From: DATEOR01 sp963841425
Lineage (GTDB): Bacteria; Actinomycetota; Thermoleophilia; Gaiellales; Gaiellaceae
Assembly: GCA_963841425.1 (NCBI GenBank)
Contig: CAWJCL010000002.1
Span: 806,001 to 870,000 of the forward strand
Direction of reading: 5' to 3'
DNA length: 64,000 bases
Shown: positions 24,857-35,589 of the stretch, piece after piece
Layout: each line of letters opens with the position of its first letter
How positions within the stretch are numbered: position 1 is the first letter of the stretch
Program-made: the position numbers and the translations under genes
Notes under the pieces: generated by a model
Seen by the model: the letters and a program-made list of their open reading frames with translations, nothing else
What the model was told of the DNA's origin: nothing
The model's database searches: none

Positions 24857-25573
24857 CGGGTCGACCTGCTCGATCGTCTTCGAGTGGGGCGCGATCAGCT
24901 CGGCCAACCCGCCGGTGGCGATCACCTTGGCGCCGCCGCCGAGCTCCTCCTGCATCCGCTCGACGATGCCGTCCACCTGGCCGGCGAACCCGTAGAAGAG
25001 ACCGGCCTGCAGCCCGGCCACCGTCGTCTTGCCGATGGCCGTGTCCGGCGCGACGAGGTCGACCTTCACGAGGCGCGCCGCCCGTGCGAAGAGCGCGTCC
25101 ATGGAGATCTCGATCCCGGGCGCGATCACTCCGCCGACGTACTCTCCGGCCGCCGAGACCGCGTCGAAGTTCGTCGATGTCCCGAAGTCGACCACGATGC
25201 AGGGCGCGCCGAAGCGCTCCCGCGCCGAGACCGCGTTCACGATGCGGTCGGGACCGACCTGGCGCGGATCGTCGAAGAGGACAGGGATGCCGGTCTTCGT
25301 TCCCGGCCCGACGACGAGGAGCGGCGCGTGTGCGTAGCGGTCGGCCAGCTCCTCGTAGGAGCGCACGAGCGAGGGCACGGTCGAGGAGAGCGCGACGCCG
25401 TCCACCTCCTCGAAGCCGAGGTCGCGGAGCTCGAGGAGGCGGACGACGAGCGCGGCGATCTCGTCGCCGGTGCGCTCGGCCTCGGTCGCCACGCGCCAGT
25501 GCTCGACGAGCAAGTCGCCGTCGTAGAGCCCGAGCACCGTCTGCGTGTTGCCGACGTCGACGGCCAGCAACAT
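24806..25573 (-). CDS. coaX: Type III pantothenate kinase
   Basis: First step of coenzyme A synthesis, using ATP and pantothenate. 255 residues of the acetate-kinase/hexokinase fold: LLAVDVGNTQTVLGLYDG at the N-terminus, GPDRIVNAVSARERFG, VVDFGTSTNFDAV with the catalytic Asp, and GGVIAPGIEISMDAL. Third gene of the folK-DUF2469-coaX operon, 16 bp after the preceding stop. Its 3' end overlaps the cyclase fusion gene convergently by 51 bp. Confidence 0.95.
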   Translation of the reverse strand: MLLAVDVGNTQTVLGLYDGDLLVEHWRVATEAERTGDEIAALVVRLLELRDLGFEEVDGVALSSTVPSLVRSYEELADRYAHAPLLVVGPGTKTGIPVLFDDPRQVGPDRIVNAVSARERFGAPCIVVDFGTSTNFDAVSAAGEYVGGVIAPGIEISMDALFARAARLVKVDLVAPDTAIGKTTVAGLQAGLFYGFAGQVDGIVERMQEELGGGAKVIATGGLAELIAPHSKTIEQVDPLLTLDGLRLLWGRRDG

Positions 25574-25589
25574 TCGGCTCAGAGCCTTC

Positions 25590-25958
25590 CTAGGAGATTT
25601 CGTCGTCGCCGGAAAGCGTCTCGCCGAGCTTCTCGGCCAGCGCCTCGGGCGTGAGGGTCGGCTCCTCGCCCTCGCCGCGCAGCTCCTCGATCGTGACGTC
25701 GCTCGAGGTGTAGACCTCGGCGCGCGGGATCATGCGCATGGGGCGGTTCTTGTCCCACACCCAGACGTCCTCCATCGTCAGGTGGAAGAACGGGTAGCTC
25801 GTCTGGGGCAGCACGCGCAGCTCGTGCCGGTTGCAGAGGTAGGTCGAGTCCTGAGTGACGACGCAGAAGCGGAAGAGGCCGAAGACGTCGGAGTACTCCT
25901 TCTTCAGCCGCAGCTCGAGCTTCGCCTCGTATTCGTCGAGCTCGTCGAGGTGGGACAT
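25590..25958 (-). CDS. DUF2469-family protein (Rv2901c-like)
   Basis: 122-residue cytoplasmic protein. It matches the actinobacterial DUF2469 pattern, including YEAKLELRLKKEYSDVFGLF, the aromatic segment EDVWVWDKNRPMRMI and DVTIEELRGE; the resemblance to Mycobacterium Rv2901c is from memory. Function unknown. It starts four bases after the folK stop and precedes coaX, so it is within a cofactor operon. The acidic C-terminal extension of about 25 residues looks lineage-specific. Confidence 0.8.
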   Translation of the reverse strand: MSHLDELDEYEAKLELRLKKEYSDVFGLFRFCVVTQDSTYLCNRHELRVLPQTSYPFFHLTMEDVWVWDKNRPMRMIPRAEVYTSSDVTIEELRGEGEEPTLTPEALAEKLGETLSGDDEIS

Positions 25959-25962
25959 ACGC

Positions 25963-26424
25963 TCATTCTAGCCCCGGGTGGTGCAGATCCCGCAGGGCAC
26001 GCCCGTCGGGCAGCCGAAGCTCGGGGTCGAGCTCGAGCAGCGGCTCGAGGACGAACGTGCGCTCGGCCAGGCGCGGATGTGGAACTTCGAGGCCCGGCTC
26101 GGCGACGGCCTCGCCGCCGTAGAGCAGGAGATCGAGGTCGACCGTGCGCGGGCCCCACCGCCCCTCGCGGGAGCGGTCGCGCCCGAGGCTCCGCTCGACC
26201 TCGAGCAGGCGGTCGAGGAGCTTTCGCGGGGGGAGGCTCGTCTCGAGCTCGGCGGCCGCGTTCACGAACCGCGGCTGGTCGACGTTCCCGACGGGATCCG
26301 TCTCGCGGTAGGACGAGACCGCCGCGACGGCGACCCCGTCGAGGTCGCCGAGGCGCCTCAGCGCCTCGCGGAGAGTGGCCTCACGCTCGCCGAGGTTCGA
26401 GCCGAGGCCGATGTAGGCGCGCAC
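25963..26424 (-). CDS. folK: 6-hydroxymethyl-dihydropterin pyrophosphokinase (HPPK)
   Basis: Folate pathway kinase, 153 residues. The N-terminal YIGLGSNLGER, the central RFVNAAAELET and the catalytic/metal segment WGPRTVDLDLLLYGG with the following VPHPRLAERTFVLEPL are diagnostic. GTG at 26424 starts the protein at the usual place; TAGGGT lies eight bases upstream. It heads the folK-DUF2469-coaX operon and is separated from folP/folB by two protease genes. Confidence 0.96.
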   Translation of the reverse strand: MRAYIGLGSNLGEREATLREALRRLGDLDGVAVAAVSSYRETDPVGNVDQPRFVNAAAELETSLPPRKLLDRLLEVERSLGRDRSREGRWGPRTVDLDLLLYGGEAVAEPGLEVPHPRLAERTFVLEPLLELDPELRLPDGRALRDLHHPGLE

Positions 26425-26432
26425 GAAAAGTC

Positions 26433-26438
26433 ACCCTA
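26433..26438 (-). promoter_or_regulatory. -10 element of the folK operon
   Basis: TAGGGT on the minus strand, eight bases before the GTG of folK. On the other strand TTAGAT (26460-26465) lies eight bases before the GTG of the divergent protease gene. Confidence 0.4.
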
Positions 26439-26473
26439 GGCAATCGCCGGGGCCCCTGCTTAGATGCTTTGCA

Positions 26474-28105
26474 GTGCGCAAGGCGGTCGGGGTCATAGTC
26501 GTTTTCGCTGCCCTGCTCTCTGGTGTGGGAACGGCGAGCGCACAGAGCGAACACGGACGCGCGGCGCTGCCCACGCCTGAAGTGGCGCTGCAGCGAGCGC
26601 TCGCCATCTTCCGTCCGAACCTCGCCGACCCGAGCTACCGACTCCACGGGAAGGTCGATCCGCGCGGGGCAACGGCTGTCCTTCGCAACCTCGCCGCGTC
26701 GGTTCGCCAGCTCTCGCCCGCCGACCGCCGTCTCGCGGAGGCAATCCTCGCCCGGCCGACCGACAACGGGAACGGGAACTACACGGCACCGAAGGGCGAC
26801 TTCCGGCACAAGTGCTTCACGCACTTCTGCGTCCATTGGGTGCGGAGCACGCGCGACGCGCCGTCCCTCCGCGACCGTAATCCCAAGAACCACATTCCCG
26901 ACTGGATCGACAAGACGAAGTCGGTCATGAACGTCGTCTGGAGCAAGGAAGTGAACCAGTACAACTACGGAGCGCCGAAGGGCGACGGGAACTCAGGATC
27001 CCATCGGGGTGGAAATCCGAACTCGAAGATCGACATCTTCATCCAGGACGTTGGCCGGCAGGGGCTCTACGGCTACTGCACGAGCGATGACCCCAAGATC
27101 CAGGTGCGGAACGACATCTCCGCCTACTGCGTCTTCGACGACGACTTCTCCAAGAAGCAGTTCCCCGGGATCCACGGCGTCAACGCCCTGAAGGTGACCG
27201 CGGCGCACGAGTTCAACCACGCGATCCAGTTCAAGTACGACGCGTTCGAAGACCTGTGGTTCCTCGAAGCCACCGCCACGAACATGGAGGCGGACGTCTA
27301 CCCCGGGATCCACGACAACTACCAGTACTTCTCCGCAAGCCCGCTGAGCAAGACGAACCCGCACCGCCCGATCGACCGCTGGTCGCCCGAGGACGGCACG
27401 CAGTACGGCTCGTGGATCTTCTTCCGCTTCCTCGCCGAGTACTTCACCGACACGACCCATCCGATTTCGACCGCCCCCAATCCTGCGTTTGTGCACGAGA
27501 TCTGGGTCGACGCCAAGGCCCTCCCCGGGACGATCGACGGTCAGGAGTACTCGACTGAGGCGATCGAGACCTTCCTCGCCGCTCACAGCGAGGACTTCCC
27601 CTCGGTCTTCCGGCAGTTCGGCGTCGCCAACGCCGCGCCTGCCGCCTGGTACAAGGACGGCGGGCTCTTCAAGACGCGAGCGGGGCAGGGGTACGCCGTC
27701 AACGCACTCGATGGGGGCGCCTCAGGCTCGGCCGATCTGAAGATGACGCACATGTCGAACGACTATTCGCTCTTCCGCCCCGGCACGGGCGCAACGACCC
27801 TGGACGTCGACACGGACTTTCCCTCCGCCGTGCCCGGAGAGGGCGCGACGGTCCTCTCTTTCGATACGGGCGGCGCTCTCGTCGACGAGCAGGAGATCGC
27901 GCTCAACGGTTTCGGAGACGGCAGCGTCACCGGTGTGACTTTCGATGACGGCGCCGTCAGCAAGGTGATCCTTGTCGTCACGAACGGGAGCACGCGCTTC
28001 ACGCAGTGCGGAAGCGATCAGAAGCCGCCGTTCTTCTCATGCTTCGGCAAGCCGCAGGACGACTCGACGTCGAAGAACTACAAGCTCGACCTGCTCGTTC
28101 CCTAG
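26474..28105 (+). CDS. Secreted putative zinc metallopeptidase (HEFNH motif)
   Basis: 543 residues with a signal peptide (KAVGVIVVFAALLSGVGTASA), so it is exported. The HExxH zinc motif appears as TAAHEFNHAIQFKYD (near residue 240), followed by a Glu-rich helix (WFLEATATNMEADVYPG) that may supply the third ligand. The arrangement recalls large secreted bacterial metallopeptidases of the M6/MXAN_6640 kind. A C-terminal beta-rich domain of about 130 residues resembles a pre-peptidase C-type module. It is divergent from folK and convergent with the subtilase gene, their TAG stops sharing CTAG. Substrate unknown. Confidence 0.75.
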   Translation: MRKAVGVIVVFAALLSGVGTASAQSEHGRAALPTPEVALQRALAIFRPNLADPSYRLHGKVDPRGATAVLRNLAASVRQLSPADRRLAEAILARPTDNGNGNYTAPKGDFRHKCFTHFCVHWVRSTRDAPSLRDRNPKNHIPDWIDKTKSVMNVVWSKEVNQYNYGAPKGDGNSGSHRGGNPNSKIDIFIQDVGRQGLYGYCTSDDPKIQVRNDISAYCVFDDDFSKKQFPGIHGVNALKVTAAHEFNHAIQFKYDAFEDLWFLEATATNMEADVYPGIHDNYQYFSASPLSKTNPHRPIDRWSPEDGTQYGSWIFFRFLAEYFTDTTHPISTAPNPAFVHEIWVDAKALPGTIDGQEYSTEAIETFLAAHSEDFPSVFRQFGVANAAPAAWYKDGGLFKTRAGQGYAVNALDGGASGSADLKMTHMSNDYSLFRPGTGATTLDVDTDFPSAVPGEGATVLSFDTGGALVDEQEIALNGFGDGSVTGVTFDDGAVSKVILVVTNGSTRFTQCGSDQKPPFFSCFGKPQDDSTSKNYKLDLLVP

Positions 28106-29982
28106 GAGACGCGCTTGAACCTGAGCGTGTAACCCCCGGCCTTGAAGAGCCAGGCGCTCACATGCACGTAATACGTGCCGGTCTTCTTTGCCGTGAACTG
28201 CACGACTTCGTCGACACCGGTTCCATGGGCGCTGAACTTCTGCAGTCGGTTCGTGCTGTCGAACTGCCAGATCTCCTTCGTGCCCGGCTTCCAGACCAGC
28301 AGGTCGTAGTCCTTGCCCGACGGGACGACGAGCGTGAACCGGTATGTGTGACCGTTGCTCAGCTTGCGCTTGAACACATCGTTGATGTCCGAAGGCCACT
28401 TCACCGAGCCGGACTTGCTGGAGCTCGACCAGGACACCGCGTGATCGACGTTTCCGTCGGTCACCGCGGTCGCGTTTGCCGTCGACGCGCTGAGTGCCGA
28501 GAAGGCGTTGACACGGCCGGACGTGCGCGAGAAGGAACCCACCTTCGTCGTGTTGCCCGGCGGGGCGATGAACATGGTCTTCAGAGCGCCGGGCTTGTCG
28601 ACTCCATGCATGATCGCGTTCTTCACCTGCGCCGGCGTCAAGGCCGGCGTCTGTGACAGGACGAGCCCGGCAATTCCGGCCACATGCGGTGTCGCCATCG
28701 ACGTGCCGTCCCATGTCTGATACAGACCTCCGGGGAAGGTGCTGAGGATGTCCACTCCCGGCGCCGAGACGTCGACCGAATCGTGGCCCCAGTTGGTGAA
28801 CGCACACCGTGGCTTGGAGAGACCCAAGCCCAGGCCGGAGTGGCACTCCGTGAAGTAGCCGTTCTCGTCGATGTCGTTCGACGCGCCCACGGTGAGGATG
28901 TTCGTCAACGTGTAAGCGGCCGGGTAGCTCGGCGAGAACGCATCGGCGGAGCCGTTCCCGTCGGTGTCCGCCGAGAGAGCCATGTCGTTGTCGAGGCTGT
29001 CGTTCCCTGCGGCCACGACGTTGAGCAGGCCGGACTTGCGTACCGCCTCCCGCTCGGAGTTCGCAAATTGCGGAGCGCCAAGGCTCATGTTGATGACGTT
29101 GGCGCCTTCGGCCTTCGCGTAGTTGATCGCGGCGATCTCCTTGCTGAGAGGCATGACGCCATCGCTGTCGCGGGCGATCTTCAGCACCATGATCCGGCAG
29201 CCCGGGCAGACGCCCGTGATTCCGTCGCCGTCGTTGTCGGCCGCGATCGTGCCGGCGACATGGGTGCCGTGTTCGTAGTCCAGGAAGTGGTTGGCGCTCA
29301 GCAGCGTGTTGTCGTCGTTGCCGAAGTCCCAGCCCGAGACGTCGTCGATCTTGCCGTTTCCGTCGTCGTCGAACGCCGGGGTGCCTCCCGCCTCTCCCGG
29401 GTTCTGCCACAGCTGCCCGGAGAGGTCGGGCTGCGTGACGTCGGCGCCGGTGTCGATGACAGCGACAACGGGATGGTTCGTGCTTCCATCCTCGACGGCC
29501 CACGCCTCGGACGCGTCGATGTCGGCGTCGGCCAAGCCCGTGTGCGGGTTCGCCGTGTCGTCGCCGGTCACGTCGGTGACCGTGTGCGACTGCGCGGTGT
29601 TGTCCAGGTCCCACTGCTGCGGGAAGAGGTTCGCCTGGGGATAGCGACGGTAGTTCGGTTCGGCCCAGCGAACGGCCGGGTCGTGGCGGTAGAGGCGCGC
29701 GGCGGCCGGAACGGAAAGACCGCGCGGAAGCTTGACGAGCTGGAGGCCGAGGTCGGTGTACGTGCGCTCGACATGCGCGCCCGTCCGCGCGTGGGCGCGG
29801 GCCATTCCCAGGCGGTTGACGCCCCGATGAAAGGCGACGAGGAGCTCCCCGGGTTCGTAGTCGGCACTCCAGGGCGCCTGGAGGTGGCGCTGGTACGCCT
29901 GTCCATGGTCGGCAACGCCGGCGAAGGCAGACCCACTGGCGACGAGCGCGGCGACGCCCGCCACGGCGAAGGCGTACTTCAT
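28102..29982 (-). CDS. Secreted subtilisin-like serine protease (S8) with PPC-like C-terminal domain
   Basis: 626 residues. ATG at 29982, with GAGAGGAA upstream, gives a signal peptide (KYAFAVAGVAALVASGSAFA). A propeptide-like segment (PGELLVAFHRGVN ... VKLPRGLSV) precedes the protease domain with catalytic Asp in VAVIDTGAD, His in YEHGTHVAGTIA, oxyanion Asn in VVAAGND and Ser in GTSMATPHVAG. The last 120 residues form a beta-sandwich like those of the metallopeptidase next door. Several Asp/Asn/Gly-rich loops (DDDGNGKIDD, DNDGDGITG) look like calcium sites. An extracellular scavenging or processing role is likely. Confidence 0.95.
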   Translation of the reverse strand: MKYAFAVAGVAALVASGSAFAGVADHGQAYQRHLQAPWSADYEPGELLVAFHRGVNRLGMARAHARTGAHVERTYTDLGLQLVKLPRGLSVPAAARLYRHDPAVRWAEPNYRRYPQANLFPQQWDLDNTAQSHTVTDVTGDDTANPHTGLADADIDASEAWAVEDGSTNHPVVAVIDTGADVTQPDLSGQLWQNPGEAGGTPAFDDDGNGKIDDVSGWDFGNDDNTLLSANHFLDYEHGTHVAGTIAADNDGDGITGVCPGCRIMVLKIARDSDGVMPLSKEIAAINYAKAEGANVINMSLGAPQFANSEREAVRKSGLLNVVAAGNDSLDNDMALSADTDGNGSADAFSPSYPAAYTLTNILTVGASNDIDENGYFTECHSGLGLGLSKPRCAFTNWGHDSVDVSAPGVDILSTFPGGLYQTWDGTSMATPHVAGIAGLVLSQTPALTPAQVKNAIMHGVDKPGALKTMFIAPPGNTTKVGSFSRTSGRVNAFSALSASTANATAVTDGNVDHAVSWSSSSKSGSVKWPSDINDVFKRKLSNGHTYRFTLVVPSGKDYDLLVWKPGTKEIWQFDSTNRLQKFSAHGTGVDEVVQFTAKKTGTYYVHVSAWLFKAGGYTLRFKRVS

Positions 29983-30099
29983 GGCTGAAGAGTTCCTCTC
30001 TGATCGTGGAGACACGACTGACCCCGCCACACCCTGACAGTCAGTGCGGTCTCGGGCAATAGGCCGAAGGGGTATTTCGGGGCCTCAGGGTCCTACGCG

Positions 30100-30462
30100 C
30101 TAGCGGCGCGAGCGCTCGATGGTCGCCGCGGTGTAGGCCGCGGGCGCGTCGAGCCGGACCTCGGGCTTCCTGACCCGCACCCGCACGCTCGAGACGTCGA
30201 AGCGCTCGACGAGCGTGTCGGCAACGGCGGCGGCGAGCGCCTCGATCAGGTTGAAGCGGCGCGAGTCCGAGATCTCCCGGATGCAGGCGACGACCTTCGT
30301 GTAGTCGATCGTGTCGTCGAGGTGATCGCTGCGAACGCCCGCGTCGTGGGCGACGAGCCAGACGTCGAAGAGGAAGCGCTGGCCCTGCTCCTGCTCCCGC
30401 GGAGTCGCCCCGTGGAAGCCCATGAGCTCGAGACCATCAATTTCGATCTCCATCTGACTCAT
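30100..30462 (-). CDS. folB: Dihydroneopterin aldolase
   Basis: Folate pathway enzyme converting dihydroneopterin to 6-hydroxymethyl-dihydropterin. 120 residues from the ATG at 30462 (a second ATG nine bases on is also possible). LMGFHGATPREQEQGQRF, the DTIDYTKVV strand and the catalytic NLIEALA are conserved. The 88 bp gap after folP contains a GC-rich hairpin (GGGCGG / CCGCCC) but no T-run. Last gene of the tilS-hpt-ftsH-folP-folB series; folE is absent from the series. Confidence 0.95.
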   Translation of the reverse strand: MSQMEIEIDGLELMGFHGATPREQEQGQRFLFDVWLVAHDAGVRSDHLDDTIDYTKVVACIREISDSRRFNLIEALAAAVADTLVERFDVSSVRVRVRKPEVRLDAPAAYTAATIERSRR

Positions 30463-30550
30463 GCGCGTCCCTCGCCGGCGACGGCTCCCGGGCGGCGGAG
30501 CCGCCCTACGCCGGCGCCTGGCCGCAGAGCCCGAACCGAAACGCAAGTTC

Positions 30551-31372
30551 TCACGAGCGCACCTCCTCGAGGGCGCGCGCGGCGGCAAGCGCCTCCACGT
30601 GCTCGCGCACGTCGTGAACCCGGAAGATCCCCGCGCCGCGCTCGTACGCGAGCACCGCGACCGCCACGCCCGCGGAGACCGGGCCCGTGAGCGCCTCGTC
30701 GTCGCCCAGGAGCCTGCCGAGGAAGCGCTTGCGAGAGGCCCCCACCAGCACGGGCCGGCCGAGAGCGACGATCTCGTCCAGGCGCGCGAGGAGCTCGAGG
30801 TTGTGCTCCACGGTCTTGCCGAAGCCGATCCCGGGGTCGAGGCAGATCCGCTCCTCGTCGATTCCGGCGTCGGTCGCGAACTCGAGGCGCTCCTCCAGGA
30901 AGGCCTTCACCTCGGAGACGACGTCGTCGTAGCGCGGATCGTCCTGCATCGTGCGCGGCTCGCCGAGCAGGTGCATCAGGCACAGGCAGGCCTGCGAGTC
31001 GGCAAGGACGCCTGCGAGCTCGGGCTCGCCCCGAAGCGCCGTGACATCGTTCACCAGCACCGCGCCGGCCTCGACGGCACGGCGAGCGACCTCGGCCTTC
31101 GACGTGTCGATGGAGACCGGCGCGTCGGCGAGCGCGGCGAGCACCGGCTCGACGCGGCGAAGCTCCTCGTCCAAAGAGACCCCCTCGGAGCCCGGGCGGG
31201 TCGACTCCCCGCCGACGTCCACGATCGCGGCGCCTTCGTCGAGCATCCCGCGCGCCTCCGCGATGGCCGCCTGCGGGTGCAGAAACGCTCCGCCGTCCGA
31301 AAACGAATCCGGCGTCACATTGACGACGCCCATGACGCTCGGGCGCGGGAGGAGCTCGTCGATCGCGGGCAT
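30551..31372 (-). CDS. folP: Dihydropteroate synthase
   Basis: Condenses hydroxymethyl-dihydropterin pyrophosphate with para-aminobenzoate, the sulfonamide target. 273 residues, TIM barrel with VMGVVNVTPDSFSDGG, DVGGESTRPGSE, VNDVTALRGEP, LDPGIGFGKT and the phosphate-binding GASRKRFLG. It starts 24 bp after ftsH. The order ftsH, folP, folB matches many Gram-positive genomes, but the folE gene usual in actinobacteria is missing. Confidence 0.97.
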   Translation of the reverse strand: MPAIDELLPRPSVMGVVNVTPDSFSDGGAFLHPQAAIAEARGMLDEGAAIVDVGGESTRPGSEGVSLDEELRRVEPVLAALADAPVSIDTSKAEVARRAVEAGAVLVNDVTALRGEPELAGVLADSQACLCLMHLLGEPRTMQDDPRYDDVVSEVKAFLEERLEFATDAGIDEERICLDPGIGFGKTVEHNLELLARLDEIVALGRPVLVGASRKRFLGRLLGDDEALTGPVSAGVAVAVLAYERGAGIFRVHDVREHVEALAAARALEEVRS

Positions 31373-31396
31373 GTGCCGCGATCTTAGAGAGCGGCT

Positions 31397-33358
<1,962 letters not shown>

Positions 33359-33424
33359 AGAGGTTCCTCTAGTGGGTTAACGGTAGCAGCCTGGATATTC
33401 GTAACAGTGACCGGTTCCGGTTTT

Positions 33425-33997
33425 TCAGAGCGTGTCCTCCGCCTGCGCCGCGAGCTCGTCCCTGAGGACGCCCACGAACGGCAGGTTTCGGTACCGCTCG
33501 GCGAAGTCGAGGCCGTATCCAATCACGAAGCGGTTCGGGATCTCGAAGCCGACATACCGGCAGGCAACGTCGTTCTCACGGCGCTCGGGCTTGGTCAACA
33601 GGGCACACACATCGAGCGAAGCGGGCTCACGGGCCTCCAGGTTGCGGAGCAGGTAGGAGAGAGTCAGTCCGGAATCGATGATGTCTTCGACGACGAGCAC
33701 GTTTCTACCTTCGATCGAGACGTCGAGATCCTTGAGGATCCGAACGACCCCGGAGGAGTCGATTCCGGCTCCGTAGCTCGAGATCGCCATGAAATCGACC
33801 TCGCAGGGGATGTCGATCGAGCGCATCAGGTCGGCCATGAAGAAGATCGCGCCCTTCAGGACGCCGATCAGGAGCAGGTCCTCGCCCCGGTAGTCGTCCG
33901 AGATCTGGGCGCCGAGCTCGGCGATGCGGCCGTGCAGCGTCTCCTCGTCGATGAGGACCTCGCTGACCGCGGAGGCGAGCTCGTTCACCTGGCTCAC
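33425..33997 (-). CDS. hpt: Hypoxanthine(-guanine) phosphoribosyltransferase
   Basis: Purine salvage enzyme, 190 residues from GTG at 33997, which has GAGGAG five bases upstream. The PRPP-binding loop VLVVEDIIDSGLT, the GVLKGAIFFMADL segment and the purine-contacting YVGFEIPNRFVIGYGLDF are intact. The start overlaps the tilS stop by 4 bp (GTGA). tilS-hpt-ftsH is a conserved Gram-positive unit. Confidence 0.97.
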   Translation of the reverse strand: MSQVNELASAVSEVLIDEETLHGRIAELGAQISDDYRGEDLLLIGVLKGAIFFMADLMRSIDIPCEVDFMAISSYGAGIDSSGVVRILKDLDVSIEGRNVLVVEDIIDSGLTLSYLLRNLEAREPASLDVCALLTKPERRENDVACRYVGFEIPNRFVIGYGLDFAERYRNLPFVGVLRDELAAQAEDTL

Positions 33998-35010
33998 TCG
34001 CGCTCCTCTCCGACCGCGTCCTCCCAGCCGGGCGCCGTGGCGATGCCGGGCACGACGACGACCTCGTTGCCCTTGACGACGAGGGGCCAGGCCTCGCGCT
34101 CGGAGCGCGGCACCTTGGCGTCGACGAACAGATCCTGGATCTTCTTGCCGCGCGACGCGAGCCTGTCGCCGGCCCGCCACGACCGCACCCAGAGGCCGTC
34201 CCGGTTCGGCCGCAGGCGCCACGGGCCCCAGGAGACAGGCCCGTCCAGCCGGACGGGCGCTCGCTCGAGCCAGACGCTCCCGTATTCCCTTACTGCCACC
34301 CGGCCGTCACCTAGGTCCAGTCGCTTGGCTCCTGCCCGCGAGCCGAGCAACTCTACCAGCGCTCTCTCGATCGGCCTAGGCAGCTCCCGGATCGGTTCCG
34401 CAGCGCGCAAGATGTTCTCTTCGGCCGCGGGATGGAGGCGGCGGAGCGCGGGCAGGATCTCTCGGCGGATGAGCCCACGCAAGGTGTCGTCGTTCGTGGA
34501 GTCGACGCGGATGCCGAGGCCCTCCACGCGGCAGTAGGCCTCCGTCTCGTCGCGCCAGACCGTCAGGAGCGGCCTGACGACACCGTCCTCGCGCTTCGCC
34601 CGAATGGAGGTGGTCGTCCCGCTCGCAGCGAGCCTGTAGAGGATGGTCTCGACCTGGTCGGAGGCGGTGTGCCCCGTGGCGCGAAGCCGGCCAAGCGACA
34701 GTCTGTTACTTGCCTCGTAGCGGAGGTCGCGGAGCTCCTCCTCGGAGCCTCCGTGGAGCGGCGGCGCCTCGACCACCTCGGCTCCGAGCCGCTCACGGCA
34801 AAACCGCGCGTCCTCCTCGGACTCGGCCCCGCGGAGCCTATGGTTGACGTGGAGCGCGCCGGCGCGGTAGCCGAGGGCCCCAAGCGCATGCCAGAGGCAC
34901 GTCGAGTCCGGGCCACCGGAGACCAGGCAGACAACGTCCCCGCCCGGCGGAACGAGGTCGTGCCGGCGGATGTGCTCTTCGATCCGCGTGTGAAGCGCAG
35001 CGGCGTCCAC
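33994..35010 (-). CDS. tilS: tRNA(Ile)-lysidine synthase
   Basis: Converts the wobble C of tRNA-Ile(CAU) to lysidine so that it reads AUA. 338 residues. N-terminal PP-loop SGGPDS (31-36), LHVNHRLRGAESEEDARFC and GHTASDQVETILYRL are diagnostic. The C-terminal part (AGDRLASRGKKIQDLFVDAKVPRSER, given in two parts: AGDRLASRGKKIQDLF and VDAKVPRSERE) is the tRNA-binding TilS C-domain, with a shortened middle. The GTG start lies six bases after TAAAAT, so the operon mRNA is probably leaderless. Confidence 0.95.
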   Translation of the reverse strand: MDAAALHTRIEEHIRRHDLVPPGGDVVCLVSGGPDSTCLWHALGALGYRAGALHVNHRLRGAESEEDARFCRERLGAEVVEAPPLHGGSEEELRDLRYEASNRLSLGRLRATGHTASDQVETILYRLAASGTTTSIRAKREDGVVRPLLTVWRDETEAYCRVEGLGIRVDSTNDDTLRGLIRREILPALRRLHPAAEENILRAAEPIRELPRPIERALVELLGSRAGAKRLDLGDGRVAVREYGSVWLERAPVRLDGPVSWGPWRLRPNRDGLWVRSWRAGDRLASRGKKIQDLFVDAKVPRSEREAWPLVVKGNEVVVVPGIATAPGWEDAVGEERE

Positions 35011-35016
35011 GAACCA

Positions 35017-35022
35017 ATTTTA
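35017..35022 (-). promoter_or_regulatory. Leaderless-type -10 of the tilS operon
   Basis: TAAAAT on the minus strand, six bases before the GTG of tilS. Confidence 0.5.
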
Positions 35023-35039
35023 CGGCGTAACCGCCGGGC

Positions 35040-35492
35040 TCAGAGCAGGGGCCCGACATCGCAACCTTCCTTGTAGAGAGCCGGCTGAGCCTGGGCGAGG
35101 ACGTCGTGGGCAAAGTTGGCGAGCCCGTAGGCCCGGTACATGCGCTCGCCGGCGTCGCCGCCCTCCGACTGGATGGTGACGGCGGTGCCATATTCCTGAA
35201 ACATCGCGTCCAGGTAGCGCTGCGCGGTCTTGAGCGTGGGATCCTTGGGATCGGCGTGCTTGATGCGCACGGACGCGTCGAAGGCCTGCTGGGAGACGTC
35301 CTTTGGCTCGACAGCGCCGCTCTGGTAGTCCGCGTTGAGGACGCCGAGACCGATCATGTCCGTCGACGCGGTCTGGATGAACTTCTGGTCCGTGGGGCCA
35401 CAGCTGTGCCCCTGGACGCTCTCTCCGCGCGTGCAGCCGCTCGAGAGCGCAACGAGGGCTAGCGTCGCCGCAATGACGCTGATTCGCCGCAA
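35040..35492 (-). CDS. Lipoprotein of unknown function
   Basis: 150 residues. A TTG at 35492 opens a signal peptide (RRISVIAATLALVALSSG) ending in a lipobox Cys. The mature part is mostly helical, with SCGPTDQKFIQTASTDMIGL near its start and a Cys near the C-terminus that may pair with the first one. No family recognised. It is upstream of tilS on the same strand with a 29 bp gap that contains the tilS -10, and divergent from the secreted protein at 35590. The TTG start has no clear ribosome-binding site. Confidence 0.65.
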   Translation of the reverse strand: MRRISVIAATLALVALSSGCTRGESVQGHSCGPTDQKFIQTASTDMIGLGVLNADYQSGAVEPKDVSQQAFDASVRIKHADPKDPTLKTAQRYLDAMFQEYGTAVTIQSEGGDAGERMYRAYGLANFAHDVLAQAQPALYKEGCDVGPLL

Positions 35493-35589
35493 GATGGACG
35501 GATCATCGGCGTGGCTGCCTGACAGCGTCCATCACCCGAAATGTGGTGATTGTGTGACCGTTTCATTTGCCACTAACGTATGAAGAGCG

